Shown here one piece after another: positions 27,325-35,555 of a stretch of DNA of 64,000 nt. Origin of the DNA: Pseudomonadota bacterium (lineage in GTDB: Bacteria; Pseudomonadota; Gammaproteobacteria; Burkholderiales; Rhodocyclaceae). Every line of letters begins with the position of its first letter. Position 1 is the stretch's first letter. The position numbers and the translations under genes were made by a program. The stretch spans positions 95,875 through 159,874 of the forward strand of contig JAFEDH010000020.1 of assembly GCA_018241695.1 (NCBI GenBank). The letters are read 5' to 3'. Under the pieces are notes generated by a model, which made no database searches, was not told the DNA's origin, and worked only from the letters and a program-made list of their open reading frames with translations.

Positions 27325-28179
27325 ATGGCCCGTTCCTACCTTTTTGTTCCCGGCAATCAGCCCGCCCGCTTCGACAAGGCGGCCGCGAGCGGTGCGGATG
27401 CCATCATTCTCGATCTCGAAGACAGCGTGCCAGTGTCGGAAAAGGCCGCCGCACGGGAAGCGGTAATTGCCTGGATGTCCGCCACGTCCTCACCCGTACC
27501 GGTCTGGATTCGTACGCAGGGGCTGGATGCCCCGGGCTTCGCTGATGATCTGGCGACAGTGGGGCGTGCCCGTCCCCGAGGGCTGCTGCTGCCCAAATGC
27601 GAGGGGGCTGCCGATGTGCTGCGCCTTGGCGTGGTGCTGGATACCCTGGAACATGAACACGGCCTGCCCGAAGGCAGTCTGGAGATTCTGGTCGTGGCCA
27701 CCGAAACCCCCCGCGCCGTGCAATGCATGGCCAGTTTCGAGCGCCCCCTGCCCCGACTCAGGGGCCTGATGTGGGGTGCCGAGGATCTGGCCGCCGCCCT
27801 GGGAGTGCGCTCCCTGCGCGACAAGTCGGGGCAATACCTTCCTCCCGCCCTGCGCGCACGCGATGCCACGCTTCTGGCTGCCGCAGCCTGCGGCGCGGAT
27901 CCCATCGATGCAGTCTTTGTCGGCATCCGGGATGCTGCGGGCCTGGCGGCTGAAACACGCCAGCACGCCGCCATGGGTTTTATCGCCAAGGCCGCCATCC
28001 ACCCGGCCCAGATTCCCGTGATTCACGCAGCCCTGGCGCCCAACGCGAATGATGTGGACTGGGCCCGTGCGGTAATCACCACGCTGGAGGATGGCGCACG
28101 CTCCACCGGCGTGGTGGATGGAAGCATGGTGGATACACCCCATCTGATCGCTGCGCGGCGCATTCTGGAAAGAATGTAG
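27325..28179 (+). CDS. HpcH/HpaI or CitE-like CoA-ester lyase
   Basis: A 284-residue TIM-barrel protein of the CitE-like group: MARSYLFVPGNQPARFDKAAASGADAIILDLEDSV at the start with the metal/CoA-binding Asp-Leu-Glu-Asp, then LLLPKCEGAADV, LVVATETPRAV (metal Glu) and GLMWGAEDLAAALG. Such enzymes make or break C-C bonds of acyl-CoAs such as malyl- or citramalyl-CoA, or hydrolyse their thioesters. First of three plus-strand genes with an acyl-CoA dehydrogenase and an SDR, so it probably acts on an acyl-CoA in a catabolic route. Substrate not readable from sequence. Confidence 0.82.
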   Translation: MARSYLFVPGNQPARFDKAAASGADAIILDLEDSVPVSEKAAAREAVIAWMSATSSPVPVWIRTQGLDAPGFADDLATVGRARPRGLLLPKCEGAADVLRLGVVLDTLEHEHGLPEGSLEILVVATETPRAVQCMASFERPLPRLRGLMWGAEDLAAALGVRSLRDKSGQYLPPALRARDATLLAAAACGADPIDAVFVGIRDAAGLAAETRQHAAMGFIAKAAIHPAQIPVIHAALAPNANDVDWARAVITTLEDGARSTGVVDGSMVDTPHLIAARRILERM

Positions 28180-28256
28180 CATCCGCGGAAATCCTGCACG
28201 CAGCCACTACGTGCGTACCGTACCTGAAGGAAAGCAAGACAGGGGGAAGTAACGGC

Positions 28257-30065
28257 ATGGTGTCAAAACTCGTATCTCGCCGGGATATCGAATTTCTGCT
28301 CTACGAATGGATGGACACCACCGAACTGATCCGGCGTGCGCGCTTCGCCGAGCACAGCCGTGAAACCTTCGACGCCTCGCTCGATACCGCCGAACGGATT
28401 GCCACCGAGCTGTTCGCCCCGCACAACCGCAAGGCCGATCTGAACGAACCCAGCTTCGATGGTACCCGGGTCCATATCATCCCCGAGGTCAAAACAGCGC
28501 TGAAAGCCTTTTCAGCGGCGGGATTCAATGCCTCCGCGAAAGATCATGCACTGGGCGGCATGCAGCTTCCCACCGTGGTGGAACAGGCCTGCCTGACCTA
28601 TTTTCTGGCAGCCAATGCGGGCACCACCGGCTATCCCTTTCTGTCCATCGCCAATTCCAACTTGCTGGTGGCCCATGGTTCCCCGGCCCAGATCGACACC
28701 TTTGCCCGGCCTGTCATCGATGGCCGGTTCAGCGGCACCATGTGTCTCTCCGAGCCGCAGGCCGGATCTTCCCTGGGCGATATCCGGACCCGGGCAAGCC
28801 CCGACGGTGCATCTCCCTGGGGTCCCCGCTACCGTTTGTTCGGCGGCAAGATGTGGATTTCCGGCGGCGATCACGAACTCTACGACAACATCATCCATCT
28901 TGTGCTGGCCCGGACACCCGATGCTCCGCCGGGCAGCAAGGGCATTTCGCTGTTCATCGTGCCCAAAGTTCTGATCAATGCCAACGGTAGCCCCGGAGAG
29001 CGCAATGACGTGGCGCTGGCCGGAATCAATCACAAGATGGGCTACCGGGGCACGGTCAACACCCTGCTCAATTTCGGTGAAGGCCGTTTTACCCCGGAGG
29101 GTCGGGCGGGGGCCATCGGTTACCTTGTGGGTGATCCGCACAAGGGTTTGTCGTACATGTTTCACATGATGAACGAAGCCCGCATCGGCGTCGGACTGGG
29201 TGCGACCGCCCTGGCCTATACCGCCTACCTGCACGCCCTCGAGTATGCACGCAGTCGCCCCCAGGGGCGCCGTATCGGTGCCAGAAACCCGGCGACGCCA
29301 CAAGTGAACATCATCGAGCATCCCGATGTGCGCCGCATGCTGCTGGCACAGAAGGCCTGTGCCGAAGGTGCCCTGGCCCTCAATCTCTACTGTTCACGGC
29401 TGGTCGATGACAAGACCACGGCATCCCTGCCGGAAGATCGTGCCCGTGCCACGCTCCTGCTCGAAATTCTCACCCCCATCTGCAAGAGCTGGCCTTCCCA
29501 GTGGGCACAGGAATCCATCAGCCACGCCATCCAGATCCATGGTGGCTATGGCTACACCCGTGACTATCCGGTGGAGCAGTTTTACCGGGACAACCGGCTC
29601 AACCCCATTCACGAAGGCACGCATGGCATCCAGGCGATCGATCTGCTGGGGCGCAAGGTGGTCATGGATCAAGGTGCCGCCCTCCTCGCCCTGCACGATC
29701 GCATTTCGGACACCATCGGGCGTGCGCGTGCGTCCTCCTTGCCCCTGGAAGATTCAGCCGATGTGCTGGAGAACACACTCAACCGCATCGTCTCGACGAC
29801 GGCGCGGCTCCATGATGCGGGTGATGAGGAAAGGAAGCTGGGCAATGCCACCCTCTATCTCGAAGCCTTCGGTCATCTGGTGCTGGCCTGGATCTGGCTC
29901 GACCAGGCGCTGACCACCGAGGGCAAAGTCGGTGACTTCTATGAAGGAAAACGTCAGGCCTGCCACTACTTTTACCGGTTCGAACTGCCCGGGGTCGGTC
30001 CCCGGCTGGATCTGCTCGATCGCCTGGACCAGACCACCCTGGATATGCAGGACACCTGGTTCTGA
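28257..30065 (+). CDS. Large acyl-CoA dehydrogenase with C-terminal extension
   Basis: A 602-residue acyl-CoA dehydrogenase of the long FadE5/DUF type. FAD and substrate motifs: GTMCLSEPQAGSSLGDIRTRA near 160-180, KMWISGGDHEL, HMMNEARIGVGLGATALAYTAYLHAL near 303-328, and IQIHGGYGYTRDYPVEQFYRDNRLNPIHEGTHGIQAIDLLGRK near 425-468 with the catalytic Glu in NPIHEGT. The last 130 residues are the extra helical domain of this subgroup. Enzymes of this group oxidise bulky or branched acyl-CoAs, including sterol side chains. Start ATG follows GGGGGAAGTAACGGC. Confidence 0.9.
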   Translation: MVSKLVSRRDIEFLLYEWMDTTELIRRARFAEHSRETFDASLDTAERIATELFAPHNRKADLNEPSFDGTRVHIIPEVKTALKAFSAAGFNASAKDHALGGMQLPTVVEQACLTYFLAANAGTTGYPFLSIANSNLLVAHGSPAQIDTFARPVIDGRFSGTMCLSEPQAGSSLGDIRTRASPDGASPWGPRYRLFGGKMWISGGDHELYDNIIHLVLARTPDAPPGSKGISLFIVPKVLINANGSPGERNDVALAGINHKMGYRGTVNTLLNFGEGRFTPEGRAGAIGYLVGDPHKGLSYMFHMMNEARIGVGLGATALAYTAYLHALEYARSRPQGRRIGARNPATPQVNIIEHPDVRRMLLAQKACAEGALALNLYCSRLVDDKTTASLPEDRARATLLLEILTPICKSWPSQWAQESISHAIQIHGGYGYTRDYPVEQFYRDNRLNPIHEGTHGIQAIDLLGRKVVMDQGAALLALHDRISDTIGRARASSLPLEDSADVLENTLNRIVSTTARLHDAGDEERKLGNATLYLEAFGHLVLAWIWLDQALTTEGKVGDFYEGKRQACHYFYRFELPGVGPRLDLLDRLDQTTLDMQDTWF

Positions 30066-30111
30066 CTTCCATCCCCCTCCCCCCGCAGCATCTGTCTGAA
30101 GGAGCATTCCC

Positions 30112-30891
30112 GTGTCCGTAAAAAAACTTTTTGATCTGGATGGCAAGGTTGCGCTCGTCACCGGCGGTTCGCGCGGCCTGGGCCTGCAGATGGCCGAAGC
30201 CCTCGGCGAAATGGGTGCCAGGATCGCCATCACCGCCCGCAAGCAGGACGAACTTGAGAAGGCCGCCGCCCGCCTGCGCGATCAGGGCATCGAGGTGCTG
30301 ACCCTGCCGTGTGACCTGGGGCAGGCATCCACTGCGGACAGCGTGGTGGATGCGGTTGTCGGCGCCTTTGGCGGGGTCGACATCCTGGTCAACAATGCCG
30401 GGGCGACGTGGGGGGCGCCTGCCGAGGAGCACAGCCTTGAGGCGTGGGATAAGGTGATGAATCTCAATGTGCGCGGCCTGTTCCTGCTCTCGCAAAGCGT
30501 CGGCCGCAAATGCATGATCCCCCGTCGTAGCGGCAAGATCATCAACATCGCATCGATCGCCGGCCTGTTTGGCAATCCGCCGGCCTGGGACATGCAGACC
30601 CTGGCCTACAACACCAGCAAGGGTGCGGTGGTGAATTTCACCCGGACCCTGGCCACCGAGTGGGGGTGCCATGGCATCAACGTCAACGCCATCTGCCCCG
30701 GATTCTTCCCGTCCAAAATGACCCAGGGCCTGCTCTCGCGCATCGACCGGCAGGTGCTGGAAAGCACTCCCCTGGGTCGGGTGGGGGGCGAGGAAGATCT
30801 CAAGGGCGCCGTGGTCTATCTGGCCTCCGAAGCCTCCCGCTTCGTCACCGGGCAGATGCTCGTGGTGGACGGCGGGATGTCGTGCTACTGA
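30112..30891 (+). CDS. SDR-family oxidoreductase
   Basis: A 259-residue classical SDR: VALVTGGSRGLGLQMAEALG at about 13-32, NNAG at 89-92, INIASIAGLFG with the catalytic Ser, YNTSKGAVVNFTRTLATEW with the Tyr-Lys pair, then ICPGFFPSKMT and the usual C-terminus GQMLVVDGG. The small insertion between the Ser and Tyr regions is as in gluconate 5-dehydrogenase-like members. GTG start at 30112 with AAGGAG 7 nt upstream. Third gene of the plus-strand set after the lyase and acyl-CoA dehydrogenase; may be a 3-hydroxyacyl-CoA or steroid-alcohol dehydrogenase. Confidence 0.85.
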   Translation: MSVKKLFDLDGKVALVTGGSRGLGLQMAEALGEMGARIAITARKQDELEKAAARLRDQGIEVLTLPCDLGQASTADSVVDAVVGAFGGVDILVNNAGATWGAPAEEHSLEAWDKVMNLNVRGLFLLSQSVGRKCMIPRRSGKIINIASIAGLFGNPPAWDMQTLAYNTSKGAVVNFTRTLATEWGCHGINVNAICPGFFPSKMTQGLLSRIDRQVLESTPLGRVGGEEDLKGAVVYLASEASRFVTGQMLVVDGGMSCY

Positions 30892-30911
30892 TGAGGCAGG
30901 ATACCTTCACG

Positions 30912-31874
30912 CTACAGCGCCGGCATGACCTTTTCCGCAAACAGGCGCAGGCTGCGCCAGCCGATCTCCGGTGACAAGCCGCCAACCAGCGGATGGAGAA
31001 AAAGGCTGCCCGCCGTGCGTAGCTGTGTCACGCATTCCTCCGGCGTCATCACGGCATATGCACCGGAAGCCTTGAGCTCGGCGATGGAACTGACCGGGCT
31101 GTAGCCGCCATCGGTTCCTGCCGCCGCCGTCCACCTGCCGTAGCTGTTCATTTCATACAGTGCATGAGGTGCGATCCACTCCCATGCCTGGTCGGGATTC
31201 TCGGCCACATAGACACAGGTGCAGGTGGGAATCGGGAAAGGTGCCGGGTTCTTGCCGTGTGAACGTGCCGACGCCTCATAGATCGCATACAGATCGGGCA
31301 GGTGCGTGATGAAACCGTCGGCCAGGCGTCCCGCCCGACGGGCAGCCGCCGGAACCGACCCGCCCATGAAAATTGGTACCGATACCTGCGCCGGGCGGGG
31401 TGTGACACGAACCCTCCGGCCACGGTAATCAAAATATTCACCGGTCCACGCCTGACGCAATGTGGTGATTGCCTCCTCGACCAGGGCGGCCCGCTGCGAC
31501 AGCTGCCTGTCGAACATATCGAATTCCGCCTGTACATACCCGCCGGCCGCCACCAGCGTCACACGGCCACCGCTGATCAGGTCAAGCACCGCAATCTGCT
31601 CGGCCAGGTGCAAGGGATCGTGCAAAGGCAGGACAATGGCCGAGAGGTGGATCCTGATCTGACGGGTACGGGCCGCCATTGCGGCCGCCAGTGTGGGTGA
31701 CGAGGACAGGTATCCCTCTTCCACACCGTGATGTTCGGACAGGGAAATGATGTGCACACCGCTGTGATCGGCAAATTCCGCCATATCCAGCGCCGCTTCG
31801 TAAAGCTGCTGTGCGGGTTGGCCGAGAGCCGGAGTCCGCATGTCGAAACGGATCTGTACGACAGGGCTGGTCAT
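30912..31874 (-). CDS. Luciferase-like (LLM class) monooxygenase
   Basis: A 320-residue luciferase-family TIM-barrel: VQIRFDMRTPALG start, HIISLSEHHGVEEGYLSSSPTLAAAMAARTRQIRI, LAEQIAVLDLISGGRVTLVAAGGYVQAEFDMF and VPIFMGGSVPAAARRAGRLADGF. The SEHHG block is characteristic of FMN-dependent members. It is the last of five minus-strand genes behind the TonB-dependent receptor, 96 nt after the acyl-CoA ligase. Needs reduced flavin from another protein. Substrate unknown. Confidence 0.8.
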   Translation of the reverse strand: MTSPVVQIRFDMRTPALGQPAQQLYEAALDMAEFADHSGVHIISLSEHHGVEEGYLSSSPTLAAAMAARTRQIRIHLSAIVLPLHDPLHLAEQIAVLDLISGGRVTLVAAGGYVQAEFDMFDRQLSQRAALVEEAITTLRQAWTGEYFDYRGRRVRVTPRPAQVSVPIFMGGSVPAAARRAGRLADGFITHLPDLYAIYEASARSHGKNPAPFPIPTCTCVYVAENPDQAWEWIAPHALYEMNSYGRWTAAAGTDGGYSPVSSIAELKASGAYAVMTPEECVTQLRTAGSLFLHPLVGGLSPEIGWRSLRLFAEKVMPAL

Positions 31875-31970
31875 GAACGTCTTCTCCAGAGTCTGCTGCG
31901 ATTCCGCTCCCGCCCGAACGGGCGGGATGGCAGCAATTTTATGACGGACCCCGTCTGTGCGATCGGGTGG

Positions 31971-33599
31971 TCAGGCGCTTTCGCGCAGCGTCTGCCTCAG
32001 TTCGAACTTTTTCACCTTCCCCGAAGGGGTGCGCGAGAACTGTTCGACCAGGAGGAGCCGCTCGGGGATTTTCTGTTTGGAAACCCCTGCCGAAAGGAAA
32101 TGTGCCTTCACCTCGTCCAGCGTCAGTGCCTGCCCCGGGCGGCACACCACATAGGCGCAGACCTTTTCCCCGTACACCGGGTCGGGCATGGGCACCACAG
32201 CTACTTCTGCGACCGCGGGATGGTCCGCCAGCACATCCTCGACCTCCTTGGATGAAATGTTTTCTCCACCCCGGATGATGATGTCTTTTTTCCGGTCGGT
32301 AATGGTCAGGTGGTTGTCGCGATCCAGACGGCCGATGTCGCCCGTGCGGAACCAGCCGCCTGGCATGAAGCATTCCAGATCCAGGGCAGGATCGCTATAG
32401 CCGACGAACAGTTCGGGACCACGGGTTACGATTTCACCCTCGCTGCCAACCGGCAGGTCATTGCCCTGCTCGTCGATGATGCGGACCTCATTGCCCTCAT
32501 CCACGCCGCCATCGGTATATCCCCTTTTTTCGGGGGAATCCTCCCTGGTCATCCAGGTCACCGTCGGATGTTCGGTGGAGCCATAAATCCGGCCCGCAAC
32601 GAAACCCGCAGCCGCGGCCTCGGCAACCTGCGACGGCGTGATGCTTGCACCACCCATGCCGAAGTGCTTGAGAGAACCCAGATCGGCGCCGGATTCCTGC
32701 GCCGCCTTTAACAGCGTGGTGAGAAAGATCGGTGTTCCCCCGCTTTCGCCGATCCGGTGCTTTTCGATGAGCCGGGCCGCGAACGACGGTGTCCATCGAT
32801 CCACAAAGACCGTGGGCGCACCATAGATCGAGGGGCGCAGCATGAAGCTGAATCCCGTGTAGTGACCGGCGGGCAGACAGCTGAGGTAAAGGCTTTGCGT
32901 GTTGTAGGCAGGCCGCCCCCACTCCCACAGCAAGGTGTTGTGGGTATGTTGCACCCCCTTGGGACTGGAGGTTGTGCCGGAGGTATACATCAGGAGAGCG
33001 ATCTCGTCCGGATGCGCCGCATGGGGGACGAATTCTGCGGCTGGCGTGGCAAGCAGGTGTTTTGCATCGACACAGGAAGAAGGAACGCCGGGGCCAACCG
33101 CAACCAGATGCCGCAGATCCGGCAGGGACTGGAATCTTGCGTAGCGTGGAATGTAGTCGGTATTGCGCCAGCGGGTGGGCAACACCAGCATTCTGGCGCG
33201 CGACTGGCGCAGAACGAACGCGACCTCCGCCTCGCCATACATATGTACGATGGGCAGGACGGTGGCACCCAGATGAATGATGCCCTGATACAGGATGGCG
33301 GCTTCGTGGCAGGTCGGAAGCTGTACGGCAACCACATCTCCCGGACCAATTCCCAGGGTCCGCAACGCACTGGCCGCACCCAGTCCGGCCTGGAAAATAT
33401 CGCGATTGCTCAGGCGGCAGAGCTGATTCTCGTCGTCCCCCGAATAGTAGTAAGACTCGACGTCCGGATAACGCTCCACACCTTCATGGAGTGCCTGTGA
33501 AAGCGTTTTGTCCGGGTAATACCCGAGCGAGCGCCAACGCTCCTGCAGGATTTTTCGGTCCTGCCGGATCGACTCGATATCCAGTGACTGCGCTGCCAT
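31971..33599 (-). CDS. AMP-forming acyl-CoA ligase
   Basis: A 542-residue class I adenylate-forming enzyme. P-loop ALLMYTSGTTSSPKGVQHTHN at about 202-222, the adenine motif YGSTEHPTVTWM near 332, GWFRTGDIGRLDRDNHLTITDRKKDIIIRGGENIS near 405-440, and the catalytic Lys in RTPSGKVKKFELR near 530. It attaches CoA to a carboxylic acid in the cytoplasm. It is divergent in sequence from the FadD at 50 kb and probably handles a different substrate; location in the TonB-receptor operon suggests a side-chain or ring-derived acid. Confidence 0.88.
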   Translation of the reverse strand: MAAQSLDIESIRQDRKILQERWRSLGYYPDKTLSQALHEGVERYPDVESYYYSGDDENQLCRLSNRDIFQAGLGAASALRTLGIGPGDVVAVQLPTCHEAAILYQGIIHLGATVLPIVHMYGEAEVAFVLRQSRARMLVLPTRWRNTDYIPRYARFQSLPDLRHLVAVGPGVPSSCVDAKHLLATPAAEFVPHAAHPDEIALLMYTSGTTSSPKGVQHTHNTLLWEWGRPAYNTQSLYLSCLPAGHYTGFSFMLRPSIYGAPTVFVDRWTPSFAARLIEKHRIGESGGTPIFLTTLLKAAQESGADLGSLKHFGMGGASITPSQVAEAAAAGFVAGRIYGSTEHPTVTWMTREDSPEKRGYTDGGVDEGNEVRIIDEQGNDLPVGSEGEIVTRGPELFVGYSDPALDLECFMPGGWFRTGDIGRLDRDNHLTITDRKKDIIIRGGENISSKEVEDVLADHPAVAEVAVVPMPDPVYGEKVCAYVVCRPGQALTLDEVKAHFLSAGVSKQKIPERLLLVEQFSRTPSGKVKKFELRQTLRESA

Positions 33600-33620
33600 T
33601 GTTACCTCTTCCCTGAAAAG

Positions 33621-34655
33621 CTATGCTCGGCCCTGCAATCCGGCGATCACCCTGCTCCATTCCGCGTCGTGCCGGTCATCCGCAGGCATATGGACGGTGA
33701 TGGCCTGGGCGAGGCCATCGTACTGTTCGAGCAGCAGATCCGCGATTCCAGAAAAATCGGCGGCGGGAACAAAGGTATCCAGCATTTCGTCCGTGAGGAT
33801 CGCGGACATGCCACTCCAGTTCCCCTCGCGCACCATTCTTTTCAGCAGCTCGCCCCGATCACGCCAGCCGTACAGCTCAAGGCTCGGCCAGTAGTTGGGG
33901 GTCGAAAAAATGGTGGCTAGAAGTGTCCGGTGCGCCTCCCGTTGCCGCGCGACTTCCTCGGTGTTTGCACCTGTGGCGAACAGGGGGCTGGCGATGATCA
34001 TCACATCGTCAGGAGAGCGCCCCGAACGTGCGGCACCCAGCGTGATATTGGGGCGCATTACCTCACGGATGAAGCGCGGCGAGGTGTTGGTGGGGTGTGC
34101 GAAAAGCGCATCGGCCGCTTCCCCGGCCAGACGGGTCATATAGGGCCCGACCGCAGCAAAGTGCACGGGGATATGGGGATGCGTGATCGGTGCCGGCTTG
34201 GCGAAATCCTGCTGCCGGGTGAACTGGTAATACCGGCCCTTGTAGTTGAGCGGCACTCCGTCCTGCCAGCAGGCAAAGATGGCGCGCAGGGACGCCAGAT
34301 ATTCCCGCATCCTGGGTGCGGCGGGAAACCAGGGTGTGCTGTATTTCTGAATGATGTTGGGAGGAACCAGAGGGCCGAGCCCCAGGCGGAACCGTCCCCC
34401 GGAATAGGCCTGCAAATCCCAGGCTGCGACCGCCACGGTCATCGGGCTGCGCGGAAAACATACCAGCGCACTGGTTGCGACCGGCACGCGCTCGGTAGCC
34501 TGCAGGGCAAACCCCGCCGCCAGCAGGCCATCATGGGACATGTCGGCGACGGTGATGCAATCCACCCCCATCGCCTCGGCACGGCGGGCAATCTGGCCCA
34601 CCTGTGCCAAAGGCGTGTGGATATCGATACTGGCCCAGACCTTGAGCTTGGCCAT
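33621..34655 (-). CDS. Luciferase-like (LLM class) oxidoreductase
   Basis: A 344-residue luciferase-family protein annotated in relatives as LLM class F420-dependent-like: LKVWASIDIHTPLAQVGQIARRAEAMGVDCITVADMSHDG, VPVATSALVCFPRSPMTVAVAAWDLQAYSGGRFRLGLGPLVPPNI and IPVHFAAVGPYMTRLAGEAADALFAHP. F420 is not expected in this lineage, so FMNH2 is the likelier cofactor. It starts 3 nt after the SDR stop and its own stop is 21 nt before the ligase gene, so all belong to one operon. Only about a fifth of its sequence looks similar to the other two luciferase-like proteins here. Confidence 0.8.
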   Translation of the reverse strand: MAKLKVWASIDIHTPLAQVGQIARRAEAMGVDCITVADMSHDGLLAAGFALQATERVPVATSALVCFPRSPMTVAVAAWDLQAYSGGRFRLGLGPLVPPNIIQKYSTPWFPAAPRMREYLASLRAIFACWQDGVPLNYKGRYYQFTRQQDFAKPAPITHPHIPVHFAAVGPYMTRLAGEAADALFAHPTNTSPRFIREVMRPNITLGAARSGRSPDDVMIIASPLFATGANTEEVARQREAHRTLLATIFSTPNYWPSLELYGWRDRGELLKRMVREGNWSGMSAILTDEMLDTFVPAADFSGIADLLLEQYDGLAQAITVHMPADDRHDAEWSRVIAGLQGRA

Positions 34656-34658
34656 GGC

Positions 34659-35519
34659 TTAACGCGAGCTCTGGCCCACCATCGGCCAGGGTTTTCCGTA
34701 CAGCCCGGCAGCGGCAGATCCCATCCCCTGGATGGCGGCATCCCGTGGCGCCTGGCGAATGCCCTCGGCCGCCTGCCGGTTGCCTTCCCCCGCCACCCAG
34801 ACCGGATGGCGCCCGAGATTTTCGAGACCCTCACGCGCCACATCCCCGGATGCCATGGGGATGAAGGTCCCCGGCCCGGGCGGTGTCCCCGGCGGAGAAA
34901 AGCGCATCCCCGAACGTTCCATGGAAGGAGTCATGGTGGCCCCGGCAATCAGGCAAAGGACATCGATATTGTCGGCGGACATCTCGCCCCACAAACCTTC
35001 GCCAAGGATCAGGTCAAACGATTTCGTGGCGGCATAGGTTGCAACATAAGGGCTTCCGGCCAGTGCGGATAGCGATGACATGAGAATCACTCCGCCGCCA
35101 CCCCGCGCACGCATGGACCGGCCCAGACGATGGATGAGCGTCAGGGGGGAGATGCAGTTGAGCTTGACCAGGCCCAGTGCCTTGTCGAGAGGGTCGTCAA
35201 GGAAGCTGTTGGCACCATGCACTGCACCGGCGTTGTAGATCAACAGGCCGATGTCGCGCCCGCCGATGATCCGGTCCAGTTGCCCCTCCAGACCCAGGGC
35301 TGCCATGTCCGCCACATGGACATCCACTTCGATGGCATGGCGCGCACGAATTTCCGCAGCGGCCTGGTCCAGCGCATCCTGGCGGCGAGCCACCAGGATG
35401 AGATTGATGCGGGCAGCCGCCAGCTGTTCGGCAAAGCTCCTGCCGATACCCTCGGAAGCGCCGATAATCATCGCCCAGGGGCCGTATTTTGGGTTGATCT
35501 TCAATGTCTCGTTTTGCAT
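34659..35519 (-). CDS. SDR-family oxidoreductase
   Basis: A 286-residue SDR: MIIGASEGIGRSFAEQLAAARINLILVARR at about 17-46 (NADP-type, with Arg-Arg after the second strand), YNAGAV in place of NNAG, GGVILMSSLSALAGSPYVATYAATKSF containing the Ser, Tyr and Lys of the active site. The last 80 residues are a Pro/Gly-rich extension with several small repeats of basic residues. It lies between the TonB-dependent receptor gene (36-nt gap) and the luciferase-like gene (3-nt gap), so it is co-transcribed with both. Confidence 0.83.
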   Translation of the reverse strand: MQNETLKINPKYGPWAMIIGASEGIGRSFAEQLAAARINLILVARRQDALDQAAAEIRARHAIEVDVHVADMAALGLEGQLDRIIGGRDIGLLIYNAGAVHGANSFLDDPLDKALGLVKLNCISPLTLIHRLGRSMRARGGGGVILMSSLSALAGSPYVATYAATKSFDLILGEGLWGEMSADNIDVLCLIAGATMTPSMERSGMRFSPPGTPPGPGTFIPMASGDVAREGLENLGRHPVWVAGEGNRQAAEGIRQAPRDAAIQGMGSAAAGLYGKPWPMVGQSSR

Positions 35520-35555
35520 TGCTTGTATCCGGTCAGGAGTATCGGGATGATCAAT

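Noticed and set aside
33621..34655. A true F420-dependent enzyme
   Set aside because: The family label is often used for such proteins, but no F420 biosynthesis gene is seen and the cofactor is not expected in this lineage; flavin use is more likely.
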